This document shows positions 11,406 through 24,048 of a stretch of DNA of 62,000 bases, piece after piece. This stretch comes from Gnetum montanum (lineage: Eukaryota > Streptophyta > Gnetopsida > Gnetales > Gnetaceae). The stretch covers positions 141,438 through 203,437 of the forward strand of contig MNCI01001005.1 of assembly GCA_015680685.1 (NCBI GenBank). The letters are read 5' to 3'. Made by a program: the position numbers and the translations under genes. Within the stretch, counting starts at the first letter, position 1; the number at the start of each line of letters is the position of its first letter. The notes beneath the pieces were generated by a model. The model ran no database searches. It was given only the letters and a program-made list of their open reading frames with translations, and was not told where the DNA came from.

Positions 11406-12560
11406 TACCATTAAAAAGACGTTTTAAAATTAGTCTTTTATATAATAAATTTTATTTTGCAATTTTATCCAGGCTATTTGAAAAAAACTTAAATTAGGAA
11501 ACTCTGGGCTGTAGCATGATCCTACTAGTTCAGTGATACAAGAAGGTAAATGTGATCCATTACAAGAACTATGCAAACTATGTTAATATTTTAACCCCTT
11601 TCAACAAAAAACTTTTCCTACAACTGAATTTATGTTTATCTTTTTCCTTTTCAAAAAATTGTATATCACTTAAGTTTTGATATTGGTTGGCCAAATCCAT
11701 CCTAAGCTGACATAAAATTAAATTGGATCAACTTTTTTCTTATTTGAAGTCATGCTTTCATTAGTGTGCTTTGAAGTTAAGAAAGAGACAAGGGTATTCA
11801 AGCTTAGGTTTAAAAGTTTCATTTATGAAGCTTTCATGAAAATTGACATAATATAATGATTACTTTGTTAAATTTTTTGTGGAAAAACTCATGGGATTTA
11901 AGCGCAAAAAAATAAAAAAATTAAAAAGAAGAAGAAAGAATTTGTTCCTATTTTTAGCCTTTTGGAATTAGTTAGAGTAGGGGACATGGGACCTACAATA
12001 TTTTTTAAATAATATTTACCTTTAAGATATGTAATCAAATTAAAACTTTAGAACTTATTATTGCTCCCTAGAATTTAAGCCATAACTTAAAGTTACCAAA
12101 TTCAGAGCCTTACCAATAGGTTAAAACCTCATTGTAAAATAAAATTAGAGTAGTTTCACTTAACAAATGGGAAAAGGATATTCTTTTGTTAGCTCATGAG
12201 TTTAAATCTCTCATAAGGTACACATGGTAGTTACTCTTATGTTTCACCATTTGCCCATAACTTAACATTACCTACTAGAACTAAGGTTGAGGGGAGAGAG
12301 GGGAAAAAGTACTTGAATGTAATAATACTACTCTACAGAAGCACTACCCCACATGACCTTTGAGTTCTAAAGTTTTCAAATATTCTAGAATGGACTAAAA
12401 ATGGGCTACATCTCAGTACATACATATACACAAAAGATTATAGAGAGCACTAGCACTCACATCAAGAGAGCTAAGAGACACCCCTCTCCCACATGTATCT
12501 AACCCTATACCCCATTATCCATATAGTAGGGGTAATGTCAAAGCTAATGGCTAAAGCCCC
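11406..12560. other. Unassigned AT-rich DNA
   Basis: No supported gene. The right-hand part may include the decayed gag of element D, because the protease of D begins to be readable from about 12,560, but I could not follow a frame. Confidence 0.4.
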
Positions 12561-12808
12561 AATAGCCTACATATTTTTGTGATGTAATCTTCATATTTCT
12601 TTTAGCTTCCATTCTAAAAGGGAAGTAACCTTCGAACCACTAATAAGGCATACTCTCTATACTCTTTTTAGTTTAAAAGAAGCAATATTCTTAAAACATT
12701 AATCTTTGTTCATATACTTCCCAATTGTTGAGAGTAAAGTAGGTATCATGAGTATCAAATAACTCAAAGCCCATCCAACAATTATAGACAAGAAGGCTCA
12801 ATGACTAG
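12560..12808 (+). pseudogene. Element D protease, left part
   Basis: Weakly conserved. About 12,672-12,700 resembles the block reading KKRNIILEL in B. Then 12,750-12,808 gives IK, a stop, LKAHPTIIDKKAQ, matching the IKVKNYKGNFPIIMG region of element A's protease domain with a deletion. It continues after removal of B into LGIKDMSLEIS at 27,578 and on. Confidence 0.4.
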
Positions 12809-13510
12809 TGATAAGCGGTAGGGTATTCCAACACTTTACTATACAAGTCATGAGCACACATGCACGACTAGATCATAATTCATGGATGGACAATGTAAGT
12901 ATGCTAGAAGTTGATAATCAATTCATGATCATTGTCTTCCCACTTTGAGTTAGTGAAGTGCAAGTGTATGGTTTAACTCTAAGTGAGGCATATGATATCT
13001 AGATGTTGTTGGTTGATGTTACTTCTAAGTGCAAACATATTGAAAAGGAGAATTAATTCTAAGTTTAAGTGATAATAGAAATGCAAATCTACTCTATCTT
13101 ATGATGATGAGCAATTGTTCTTGGCTTGCCATACAAGTCTTGGGCTCATGTAACTGTTACTAGATTACCATGTATTATGCTATTGGAAAAACCAAGCAAT
13201 AACACTACTAGGATTACCAAACGATTACACCTATAGGCTTAAAACCAATTGTACTCCTTCCACCTTACTAGTAAATGTGAAAAGTAAAATATTTTAGAAA
13301 TGTAAACAACTATAATAAAGTAAGCATATTAAAGAAATTAAAATTAAACTAAGTAAAGAAATTAGTTAGGTAAAACAAAGAAACTAATTGAATACTGCAA
13401 TGATGGAAAATAATCTTGATCTTTATTACCATTCATGAATTGTGCCCAAGTACAATCCACTCAAATAAAATTCTTTTCAACTATTCAATACCACATTGGA
13501 GGCATTCACT
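12809..13510 (-). repeat. Partial 3' LTR of element B
   Basis: Begins TGATAAGCGGTAGGGTATTC on the plus strand, the diverged counterpart of the TGATGAGTGGCAAGGTACCC ends of other family LTRs, and contains ACACTACTAGGATTACCAA like LTR E. It is cut short near 13,490-13,510, where protease sequence begins with no purine tract between. This points to an internal deletion. Confidence 0.6.
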
Positions 13511-13514
13511 CTAT

Positions 13515-14140
13515 TGCTAAGTGTAAAAGACCTTTGATGCTAGTTTTTGCATTAATGTTGCTTAGCCATGTCCTTCCCATGATGATTGGGAAAGTCCCCT
13601 TTGTAGTTCTTCACCTTGATTACTAGGAAATCAACAAGATAAGACCACCCACAAACAATGGTCATAATGTCTTCTACTAGTCTCAATGAAAAAGTAATGG
13701 ATTGGTTTACCAATTCTAATATGATATTTCTCTTCTTGAGAGGTGGCAAGTTCTATGTAGTATACATCTCATGAGAAATTAGGTTGACATTGGAACCTGA
13801 ATCAAGAAGATCTTTACATGATTCATTCCCAGTAATCTGCAAATAAATAAGACTTCCAAAATTTGCTAATTTTCTAGGAAGGTTTCTAGCATGAAACTAA
13901 TCAAATTTGACATGAGTAAGCATAACAATATGGATCCTAGGTGGTATTTGGTTTGAAGGGAACTTGAAAGAATTTGGTACAAAGGGAGATGGAGAAACAT
14001 GGTTGCCAACTGTAGGTGTATGTGAGGGCTTAGGTAGACTATGGGATTGGGAGAAAGATCTTTTCTTTGATCAAGTGTCCAAAACACTTAGTTGATGAAT
14101 TAGTTGTAGATTAATGGCCTTGGTAACATTGCGCTATTAT
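13515..14140 (-). pseudogene. Element B aspartic protease
   Basis: Minus-strand translation contains LLDSGSNVNLIS (coding region near 13,780-13,815), the Athila-type retroviral protease active site with an intact D-S-G. It is followed by LPPLKKRNIILELVNQSITF and a block resembling MGRTWLSNINAK. The C-terminal end is lost at the junction with the LTR near 13,515. Homologous to 21,000-21,400 and 51,300-51,700. Confidence 0.7.
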
Positions 14141-14828
14141 GGTTGAGCTAGAAGTTCACCTTACATAGATGGAGTAGGTGGTAGTTGTGTTGAGGGAGGA
14201 GGAAGATGTGTAGGAAAAGGAGGAGGATAAGGCTAAAAGGTGGTATTCCTTCTTGTATGTGGAGAATGAGTTCAATAATAATTAGAAGGTTGGTAGTGAG
14301 ATTGGAAAGTAGAAATGTGATTAGAAGAGTCACATGAAGATAGGGGTTACTAAACATAGTACCCATATGGATTAGGTTGTCTATAAGGGGATTGCTACCT
14401 TGGCAGTGCTAGTGCCCATGACTATGGCTGCTACCATAGTTGATACTACTCATATGGTTGCAGTGAAGTTCCACTTAGGTAATATTGTTGTTGTTGGTTG
14501 AACTACCTAGAATTTCCTTGAGGATAAGGAAATCTTTTGGGTGTTTTCCTTTGTGCTAAGTGTGGATTCAAACCATATATTCCAGATTTTTGTAAGTGCA
14601 ACATAATAGGATAACATCCCTTAGGATGTTCATAATGATTAATGTCACATCCACCATCATCATTTGATTCGCTTCCTGCAACTTCCTCTATTGCAACAAT
14701 CTTTCCCTTACCTCTTTGATTGGCACATTTAGCTTCCTTATGCCTCCTATGCTCATGATCACTACCTTGTTCTTTGGACTCTTTAGTAATTTTTAGGATA
14801 GTTTAAAATCTACTATTCATGGAGTTCC
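14140..14828 (-). pseudogene. Element B gag, C-terminal part with zinc-knuckle-like motif
   Basis: The minus strand reads GGCDINHYEHPKGCYPIM, a degenerate Cys/His knuckle matching the same place in A and E, followed by LHLQKSGIY and a Pro/Gln/Tyr-rich tail typical of Athila gag. The reading continues at 24,902 after element A is removed. Frameshifts and stops are present. Confidence 0.65.
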
Positions 14829-14833
14829 ATAAC
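14829..14833. repeat. Target-site duplication of element A, left copy
   Basis: ATAAC directly before the LTR. The partner ATAAT follows the other LTR at 24,897-24,901. They differ by one C/T transition. Confidence 0.75.
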
Positions 14834-15704
14834 TGATGAGTGGCAAGGTACCCCTATGCCTAACCATACAAATCACAAGTGTTCACATGCAATCCAGTTG
14901 AATTTTGCAAATTATAATTACTGAGTATACTAGAGCTAAACAATGTGTGCATGTTGTTCATTCATTGTCTTCCTAGTCCCACTTATGGAATGTAATTATA
15001 TGGTTAAGTGTGATTGAGGCATAATATTTTTATTATTTTGTGTTTTTATAGAATTACTCACCTAGAACAAGAATAAAAGTAACACTGATTAAAGATAAGA
15101 GTAATTAATTGCTAAGTAAACTATAGTCTAATCTAGACTAACATAAGTAATCATTCCCACTTCCCGGACACATCCTAACATTGTGCAAACACCACTAGGC
15201 TATAAAATGCTAGTCGTTTTTGAGCTACCAAGTGTCACATGTATGCTCAAAGGGGTTATGCTTGTGTAATTTAATGATTTGCTTAATTGATCAAAATTAA
15301 TTATTACATAAATAACATTAATATAAATTGCATCAAATAAGAATATGTAAATGCATAGGAAAGAAAATCTCAAGTGCTGCAAGGAATGGATCAAAGAGTT
15401 CATCTTTATTGCCAACACAATGCTGTGCTCAGGTCAATCAATGCTTGAATAAAGATCTGTTCACACTTAGACCTCCTACTACAGGCACTTGGAAAATATT
15501 CTAACTTCAAATAAACAAACTGCAAGAGTTTCTCTACTTGACTACCAAAAACTTACTCCCAAGTGTGTTCCCGGGCACTGTATTTATAAACTTGTGAGTA
15601 ATCCTATAATATCAAATGTATGATATGCCATCTTGGGCCATGATATTACATACTTGATATCGTAGCCACCCCGATATTAGAGTATTGAAAAACATGATAT
15701 GTCA
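14834..15704 (-). repeat. 3' LTR of element A (871 bp)
   Basis: Plus-strand ends TGATGAGTGG and ATGTCA. TATAAATA (minus strand) at 15,581-15,588, with GATATC-type motifs on its upstream side (about 15,605-15,690). Confidence 0.9.
15581..15588 (-). promoter_or_regulatory. TATA box in LTR A (3' copy)
   Basis: TATTTATA on plus, TATAAATA on minus. The 5' LTR copy at about 24,770 is mutated to a TATACATATA-like sequence, so the present 5' promoter is probably weakened. Confidence 0.6.
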
Positions 15705-15715
15705 TACCCCCATGA
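15705..15715 (-). other. Polypurine tract of element A
   Basis: Minus strand CATGGGGGTA directly before the LTR start TGACAT. Same block as in F and E. Confidence 0.7.
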
Positions 15716-18000
15716 CTGAATGAAAACTCATCCTTGATTTCAAGAAGAAGAACAAGTCTTTTACAAAATATATTAGGGGGTGTGGACTTATTTGACTAAT
15801 ATGTAGAATGACATAGAGAAAACATACAAATACAAAAGTGCTCGAGTATTACAATTGTGTACAAAATTGATGTTAGGATAATAGGAAAGAACATGAATGG
15901 ATTCAAAGGACATCCAACCCCTCTTGGAAATAGAAGAATGAAGGATAGGTAGAAGAGATCCAACGATCATGGACAACCTCTCGTGAGTGATATGGTTGCA
16001 TCCTCCTTGGTGACGATAGTTCCACTTCTAGTCCACACTTCCGACTATAGTCACAAGAAAACCAAGGATTAGTATATATAGTACAATAGATAATGGATGA
16101 ATACCTTGTCTCATCGGTGATTTTATCTGACCAAGTTATGATTGTGATAGATTGATTGCTTGATATTGTTAGTGGAAAGACTGATAAATGGGTTAAACAA
16201 GAGAAGTGATTCATATAATTTAAAAAAGGCTTGACACAAGGAGTACTAAAAAGAGGCTACTCAACAATAAAAAGGAATTCATTACAAATAGTTGTGAAGG
16301 TGCTACAATTGGATAACATGGATAGGGTAAATAAAAAGAATTTGATTGTAACAATGTCTAAGGATAAAAATCTTAACTTAACCAAACCAAAAGATATGCA
16401 AGTGGTTCCTCCCCAAAGTAGGAATAGGCCTTTTATGCCCTTGCATATCTTCAAACCAAGGAGCCCATGGGCACCATGGATGATCAATGGTTGCAAAAAG
16501 TTAAGTACAAAAAGCCAAAAGTAACTAACTGAGAAACCCAACACATCAAACCAAAACATTGAATCAAAACATGAAACTAGTAGTGAGGTGAGGCATGAAA
16601 AGCATAGATAGATGATAGAGAGAGTGAAATGGAGTTCCTAATTATGGTCACATGCAATCCCTTGTGGAGTTTGTGATTAATTGACTTGGTAGGATCCTTC
16701 CTTAGTCTAGATCAAAACCAACCACTTTTAGTGACTTCGCATTGACATTCTAAGGCAAGTCCATCCCCTGAGACACAATAATGCTTCCACAAAATAACCA
16801 CTATTCCAAATTGGAGTGAAGCTAGGAAGTTAGAAAGGGCCTTAGTCAGAGGAGACAAGACAACTCTCATAACCAATGCTTTTATCCCCTTTTATTTGGT
16901 CCAAGTGATGTGCTTTGAATTCCTATGTGTGTGTTTTTTTTTGAATGGGAATCACACCATGAAAAGACCCATGCATTTTTTGCATTTATTTGGTCCAAGG
17001 GGCATTCTTTGAATCCTCATCTTTCTTTTTCTATGTTTTTCTTTTCTTTTTTTGTGATGAGAACCACACCATGCAAGAACTTATTGGACTTCCTATTGTG
17101 AAATGACATGGAATGGTGAGAAGCTTACAAGAATACTCTTACACATAGAAAAATAGAAAAATAGAAAGAATACTCCATCTCTTTGAAGCCAAACCCTGTC
17201 CAAACCTTTGATTTCTTCTCAATTCTAGAAACTACAAAAGTCACCAATTTATTAAAGTTGCATTAATGAAGAAGAGACTACATGCTTCCAAAACAAGGAA
17301 AATCATAGAGTATGTGAATGAGTGGATGATGTGGAGTCATTGCCTATTACATGAAAATAAACCATGTCCTAGTCATCATTAATGAAATTCAAAGTTAGAA
17401 ACCAAGCATCAACAATCAAATTACAAATAAATCATATCACCATCGAGTAGTGTATTACCATTGTACCTACCGCCTTATTAGCAAAAAGAGTAGAGAAACA
17501 CATCAAACACCAGCAACATAATCATAAAAGAAAGTAAAAATGTAGATAGTAAATATTGAATATATTAACATTGGTGTAAAACAAAAACTAAGGAAAACCA
17601 ATAACCTTAAAAATACAAATATGTAAAACAAAAAATGTAAAACAAAGAAGATGAAAACAAAAAGTTGTAAAACCAAAAATGTGTAAAAAAAAAGGTCAAA
17701 AACTAAGGAGCCACATAAGGTGTTACTTTGGGTGGCCATCTCCCCCACAACTAAGTTGGAAGGGAGAGATCCAAAAAATTGAGTGTGGTTGTCTGTCTAA
17801 TGAGGTGTTTGTTGTGTTGGTTGGCTTGAGCTCATGGAAAGGTTTTTATTTGTTGAATGTTAACTAGTTAGTTTTTGTCTAGGCTATCAAGTTTGTAGAT
17901 AATCATGGCCCCAAATAGAAAATTCTCATCAATGATGTAAGGTCCATCCAACAATGTTTGAAATTTGGTTTGTTGGGATACATGTGCAAGATTCTAATAA
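15716..18000 (-). other. Non-coding 3' region of element A
   Basis: Between the end of integrase and the purine tract. It holds a T-rich (minus strand) block at 17,515-17,700 with a matching block in E (48,010-48,190). A conserved stretch at 16,340-16,470 also matches E at about 46,850-46,960. A TATATATA lies at about 16,072. The additional ORF that follows this spacer in E is absent, so A is a deletion derivative of the E-type layout. Confidence 0.6.
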
Positions 18001-19010
18001 AGAACCTTGTCTTCTAGTTGAAACTTGACTTTTCTTATTTTGAGGTCATAGCATTTCTTGTTGAATGCCTTATGCATTTTGTTGGATTATAGGGCCATTA
18101 ACTAATTTTTTCCTCGTAAGTTAAGACCCATTAATCGTTCTTTCTATGCTAGACTTAGATCTATGTCAAGGTCATAGGCTATAGAGAGTGTATGGAGCTT
18201 GGATTGGATGGGCAATGTTGGTAATTTTCCATACATAAGCTCATAGGGAGAATAACCTATGAAAAGCTTCCATGTGGAGTGATAGGCCCAAAGGGCATCA
18301 TTTAATTTAGTGCTCCAGTCCCTTTGGTATTTGCTAATGGTACACATTAAGATTTTTGTAATCTCCCAATTAGTGACCTCAGCTTAACCATTGCCTTGGG
18401 GGTGATATGGTGTTGTGAGTTTATGTTCAACCCATAAGTGTTGCATTAGTTTTCAAAAAGTGGAACCTATAAAATGAGTTCCATTATCAGAAATTAGCAC
18501 ATGAGGTACACCAAACCTATTTACAATGTTTTTTTATACAAACCAAGTAGAAGTGATGGATGTACAGTTGATGACAACTACTATTTCTACCCACTTGGTA
18601 CAATAGTCAACTGCAACTATGATATATGCCTTTTTATTTGATAAAGGTGCGGTGAGAACCATAAAGTCAATGCCCCAAATATCGAATTTCTCAAAAGGTT
18701 GTATCAACTATTGTGGCTCCCCTATTCAAGTTGTCATTTCATCATCCCTCTAGCAATGATGACAAGTGCAAAAAAATTGGTGTGCATCCCTAAAGATTGT
18801 TGGCCAATAATACCTTGCCATCAGGATTTTTATGGTTGTGCATCTCCTAGCATAATGGCCCCTATAAGGACCTTCATGATCATCCTAAAGAATGCAAAAT
18901 TGATCTATATCAGGGACACACCAATGTACCAGGCCATCGAGACAAACCTTGTAAAGGGTTTCATTAATCTCCATGAAATATTTGACCCGGTGAAGAAACT
19001 ATTATTTCTT
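18000..19010 (-). pseudogene. Element A integrase
   Basis: DDE integrase that would insert the cDNA into host chromatin. The minus-strand translation shows IIVAVDYCTKW (first Asp), ISDNGTHF (second Asp, about 18,475-18,498) and HPQG.G.AEVTNWE (Glu, about 18,370-18,384), so all three catalytic acids remain. They are followed by the Athila-type block LNDALWAYHSTWK then GYSPYELMYGKLPTLPIQS. Stops and frame changes break it. No chromodomain is seen, consistent with Athila rather than chromovirus. Confidence 0.85.
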
Positions 19011-19037
19011 TCTAGTGTCTAGCCCTTGTGGCAACTC

Positions 19038-19500
19038 TTACTTGAGTAGATAAGTGAGGATGGTGTTGTACCATTTTGGTTCATTAGGCATTTGTACATT
19101 AATAGCACCTAAAAGGAGATATTCATCAGGGAATTTATCAAATAAAGGGCTTTCTTTCTCCTTGTCATCCCATCCTAGTTGCAATAAGTGATCCGCAATC
19201 ACATTCTCCACACCTTTACGATATACCATCATGAGATTGAATTTCTATAAAATCACAAGCCACCATATGACATAGGGGATCACCATTGGTTTATTCATTA
19301 GAAATCTGATGGTGCTATGATATGTGTGCACAAACACTTTGTAGCCAAGCACATGGTGCTTGAACTTCTATAAATCAAACACCATTTCCATCAACTCCTT
19401 TTCTATGGTTATCCACCTACAATGCTTTGGCTTGCATGAATGTAATATGGATATTTTTGATCATCCATCTACATAAGCACTTCCCCCAAAGAATAATTTG
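19038..19500 (-). pseudogene. Element A RNase H and connection to integrase
   Basis: The open piece 19,038-19,232 reads YRKGVENVIADHLLQL, the end of the Ty3/gypsy RNase H domain with its conserved Asp-His. It is followed by PLFDKFPDEYLL, a linker characteristic of Athila-type pol. The upstream part of RNase H is degenerate through about 19,500. Confidence 0.8.
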
Positions 19501-19619
19501 ATGCATTGGTCATCACATGAAATGGTCTAGACCAATTTGGTGTTTGAAGAATAGGAGTTTCAACAAGAATTTTCTTCAATTATTGAAATGTTGATTCACA
19601 GGTAGGGGTCTAGACAAAC

Positions 19620-20420
19620 AATGCATCCTTTTTTATCAATTCTATCAATAGCTTGGTGATTTTTGAAAAATTCTCAATGAATCGTTGATAATAGCTAGTA
19701 TGACCAAGGAATGACCAAACTTCTTTGACTGTTTTAGGTTGGTAGGTTATTCCTTGGATGATCCTTATTTTTCTAGGATCCACCTTAATTCCTACTTTTG
19801 AGATGTAATGCCCTAAGACTATGCCTTCCTAGACCATAAGATAACTCTTTTCCCAATTAAGATAGAGGTTTGTTTCGACACATCTCTTTAACACCTACTC
19901 AAGATGATCCAAGGCTTGCTTGAACATAGCTCCATAGGTAGAAAAATCATCTATAAAGACTTCTATCTCACTATCGATCTATTGTTGGAAAATGCTGAGA
20001 ACTAATCATTAAAATGTGGCTGGGGCATTACATAGACCAAATGGCATTTGATGGTAAGAAAAAGTCCTCCAAGGACTGTGAAATTTTCCTTTGCCTACTC
20101 CTTTGGTGCAATTCAGATTTGGTTATAGCCACTATAACCATCCAAAAAGCTATAAAAGCTATGCCCTAACATGATGTCTGGTACTTGGTCAACAAAAGAT
20201 AATGGAAAATGATTCTTGAAATTTGTCATGTTGAGCAGTTGGAAGTCAATGCAAACCTATCATTTGCCTCCTTTCTTTGGGATGATCACGAGTGGGTTGA
20301 CCCACTCACTATCTACAATAGGGTAAATGAATCCTGCTTTCAGAAGTTGTTCAATCTCCTCTTTGACAATCTATTTTAACTTGGGATTCAAACATTGATG
20401 TGGTAATCATTTTGGCTTGA
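19620..20420 (-). pseudogene. Element A reverse transcriptase
   Basis: RNA-dependent DNA polymerase. Minus strand shows IEQLLKAGFIYPIVDSEWV, then CIDFQLLNM, SFLDGYSGYNQI (usual D-G-Y/F-S-G) and VFIDDFSTYG (coding about 19,941-19,966), the catalytic box with both aspartates present. Order and spelling are Athila-like. At least one frameshift separates the SGYNQI and IDDF blocks, and several CAG-to-TAG type stops are present. Confidence 0.85.
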
Positions 20421-20899
20421 CGGTGGGGTTGGTGTATATCTTGTGCTAGCATATTCTTGGATCTATCCCAGTGAGCTTGGAATATCACCAAACAAAGGCT
20501 ACTAACCACTTTTCCATAAATTTTATCAAATTTTTCTTTTGTTTTGTAGCAAGCCTAAAATTAATGATAACTGACCTCCCATTTTTCAAAAATACGTATT
20601 CCATTCCAGCCAATAGCATCTTCAATGTAAGGGGCTCTTATTTAAAATTATCAAGAATTTCTAGCTCATCCCAATCAACATCATCATTTACTCCAAAGAG
20701 CTGGTGGTGAACTTACTTGAGTTCATCCATACTTGCAACGCACTCGTACATTTGTCCCTCAGTTGGTTCCATGCATAATGTACTACTATTAGCATCAGCT
20801 ATCAACCACTATGTGCCCTCTTGTTTTGTGGCTACTACGTATAGACATCTCTGGATATCAGCTTCTGGTGTACACTACTTGCATGTAGAGATAGATGTT

Positions 20900-21420
20900 T
20901 GCTTTATTGATCATAACTTCTGCATACAATGGCACCTTGAATCATTGTACGTGCTACATGGAACTCTCTTCTTCTCGATCCTTCCACATGCTTTTTCTTT
21001 TGATATTTCCAAGGAAAGATCTCTAATGCCCATTTTGGAATGAATAGTACTTATCCATGTCCTTCCCATAATAATTGGAAAGTTCCCCTTGTAATTCTTC
21101 ACTTTGATTACTAGGAAATCAGTAGGATATGACCACCTACAAATGGTGGTGATGATTTTCTCAACCAATCCCAATGGAACAGTGATGGACTAGTCCATTA
21201 GTTCCAACCAGATGTTGCTCTTTTTCAAAGGAGGAAGGTTCCACATTATGTACATCTAATGCGAGATCAAATTAACACTAAAACCAAAGTTAAGAAGAGC
21301 TTTACAAGGCTCATTCCTAGCAATTTGCAAGTAAACTAGGAGACTTCTGGAATCATCTAATTTTCTAGGTAGATTACCAACTCAGATCCAATTGGATACA
21401 ACATGTGTTGGAAATACAAT
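20900..21420 (-). pseudogene. Element A aspartic protease
   Basis: Minus strand shows CKALLNFGFSVNLIS, matching LLDSGSNVNLIS in B, so the catalytic Asp has changed to Asn and the Ser to Phe. The enzyme would be dead. Downstream are IKVKNYKGNFPIIMGRTWIS and MGIRDLSLEISKEKACGRI, a C-terminal block conserved in B, D and E. Confidence 0.75.
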
Positions 21421-23893
21421 ATGAATTCAAGAAGGATTTTGGTTTGAAGGGGACTCGAATAGAAAGGAAATAGAGGAAGGTGAAGGAGTAGGGTTACCAA
21501 CCACTGATGTGTCTGAGGGCTTTGGTGGACTACAAGGTCAGAAGAAGGATCCTTTCTTTATTCATGATTTTGACTAGCTAGATGGGTTAACCAATTGCAA
21601 ATTAACTATCCTCGTAGCATTCATTTGTTATGGTTGTGCAGGTAATTCACTTTGCATGGATGGAGCAAGGGGTAGTTGCATAGGAGGTGGAGGAGTAGGT
21701 GGAGTAATAGGAGGTGCATGAGGGTAGTAGGTGGCATCCCTCCTTGGATAGGATGATTGGTATGTTTTTGGAGGGTTGTGGTGAGGTTGGTAAGTAGCCA
21801 TATGACCAAAGGAGTTCCTTGGAGATAAAGGTTGCTAAACAAAGTAATTGTAGGAATTTGTTTACCAATAAGGGTATTGTTATCTTGGAGGTGGCAATGC
21901 CCATGATTGTGATTGCTATCACTACTAGTATAATTCATGAGGTTGTGAAGGAGTTTCACTTGGATCGTATTGCTATCGTTGGTAAAACTGCCGAGGATTG
22001 CCTTGTGGATAAGAAAATTTTTTCAGTGTTTTCCTTTGTGCAAGTCGTGGATATAAGACATACACCCCAGATTCCTGCAAGTGTGATATAACTAGACAAC
22101 ATTTCTTAGGATGTTCATATTGGAAGACATCACACCCACCATCATCATCTAAATTACTATCCACAACCATCTCTATTGTAGTCATTTTACTTTTACCCTT
22201 AGATATGGTACGTTTAGCTTCCTTATGTCTTTGACAGTCTAGTTCACTACTTTGCTTCTTAGACTCTTCAGTAATTTTTAAAACAACTTGAAACCTATTG
22301 TCTATGGAGTCCCATAATTTCTGATTGCAATTTCTGGAACAGTAAGGTTTTCTGATTAACCACCTCATCTCTGGTGAATTCATCCTCACTGTCACAAAAT
22401 ATAATCCCTTTTTTTAAATAGAAGGGTCTCTATTGTATTCTTCTACACTTTGACAAATTCTCAACTCTCCCTCCTCCTTGGCTACCTACTTAATTAGTTT
22501 TTGGATTTGATGGGTGCTTAACTTTGTAAATCTCCCTTGGGCATAGATGCCAAGGGTTATTTTTGTTTTAGACCATAACCCATCTATGATATGGAAAAGT
22601 TGATCAAGTTGAGAGTATCCATGGTTGGGACACCTATGAAATAGAGAGTAGTATCAGCCAATATTAGCATCCAAGGGCTCATGATTTCCTTGTTTCCACC
22701 CATGAATTTATTTCTTTATATTGGATACTTGGGAGTACATTTGATATTTGTCATTGAATAGTTCCAAAATCATACTCCACCACCTGATCGATTTTGGTTC
22801 CAAGGATCAATACCAATTTTCTACTTCCTTTATGAGTGTCCTTGAAAATAATTTCAACTTTTGTCATTCATTCTTAATATTTTGCAAGGCACATGCATCT
22901 TGGAATGCTTGGAGATGATTTTGCAGATCAGTAGCATATCCTCCCTCGAACTAAGGAATGTTATTCATATCTAGCCTCTTTATTCTATTTTCGTTCACAT
23001 GCCTTCTTGAAATTCTCATAGACTCTACAATATTCAACATGTCCCAAGTATCAAGTAGAGGTTTATCAAGTCCATGATGGTGGTTCCTATGATGTTTCCT
23101 ACTAACCCTTCTTTTTTGATGATGGGCCTCTCTGGATTGCCCATGTCTTTGGTCACGACTATCTCGATGGTCCCTTCTATTATTTTGGTCTTTCTGGTCA
23201 CCTCCATCATGATTATTTCTTTTTCGACCATGATCTAAACTAGATGAAGAAGAAGATGATGACGATGAGAGGGAAGAAAAGTCCAACTTCCTTCTCACTG
23301 ACGTCTATCACCCTTCCTTTGATGCTTATGATCACGATCGTGATTATGATCTCCTTTATCCCCCTTTTCTTAACTTTCTTCTCTAGATCCATTTTTATCA
23401 TTAGATCCATTTTGATTAGAACCTAGATTATGGGTTGTGGATTGTACATTCTAGTTGAGGACTCCTTGAACAAACTTAAAGAGAGGAGAATCACTAAAGA
23501 AGTGGTTACCTTCATCAATCAGGTCAAGTGGAGGTGAAAAGATATTTGACCGCTTGTCCTTCACAAGCTCATTCTAGTGCCCTACTATCGATCCCTTAAT
23601 GTTTTTGCTTTAGTGAGATGATAATCCCTTGAGTTGGGAATTCACATCTCATATTCTCTATGGAGATGTTGAAGATTGTGTCATGCAAGCATTAGTTGGA
23701 GCATTGCTAGAACACATTGGTTAGGTGGCAACACAATGTTACCTTCCATATCATGCCACTGCATCAATTCATCTTGATGTAAGATGAAGGTGAAGTCTGG
23801 GACATGCTCATTGAGATGAGCATACACCACTCAATATTGTTGAGGCACCTAAACTACCCTGGGTGAAGATGTGCTCCTGTGAGAAGAAGACAT
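21420..23893 (-). pseudogene. Element A gag
   Basis: Start codon ATG at 23,893 (minus), about 140 nt after the primer site, reading SSSHRSTSSPRVV; the equivalent start in B is mutated to ATA. Downstream is a Ser-rich, then Arg/His/Asp-rich stretch (22,951-23,298) ending IKRLDMNNIP, the start of the conserved retrotransposon gag domain best preserved in E (61,469-61,783). The zinc-knuckle-like CDVFQYEHPKKCC lies near 22,110-22,150. Gln/Pro/Tyr-rich tail to about 21,600. Frameshifts and stops throughout. Confidence 0.8.
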
Positions 23894-24030
23894 TTTTTGT
23901 TAATAAACAGTGTGAAATTGAGATTTAATTTAATGATAATAAATTTTTTTTATAGGATTTGACTCTTATGGTTCTAACAATGAGGTTACTAAGTTTCACT
24001 AGGTTTTGATAGCGCATGAAGAACTACAGT

Positions 24031-24047
24031 CCTCAGCAATGGCGCCA
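24031..24047 (-). other. Primer-binding site of element A, tRNA-Asp type
   Basis: Minus strand TGGCGCCATTGCTGAGG starts one base after the LTR. It matches the reverse complement of the 3' end of plant tRNA-Asp (recalled from general knowledge), with three transitions. Athila elements are known for tRNA-Asp priming. Confidence 0.8.
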
Positions 24048-24048
24048 A

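Noticed and set aside
17503-17748. Minus-strand 81-residue Phe/Leu-rich open frame, membrane-protein-like
   Set aside because: It is the translation of a T-rich tract. The equivalent frame in E (48,021-48,206) is unrelated in residues beyond composition. No start context or conservation of protein.
20471-21043. Plus-strand frames of 79 and 108 residues
   Set aside because: Antisense of the protease-RT linker of element A.
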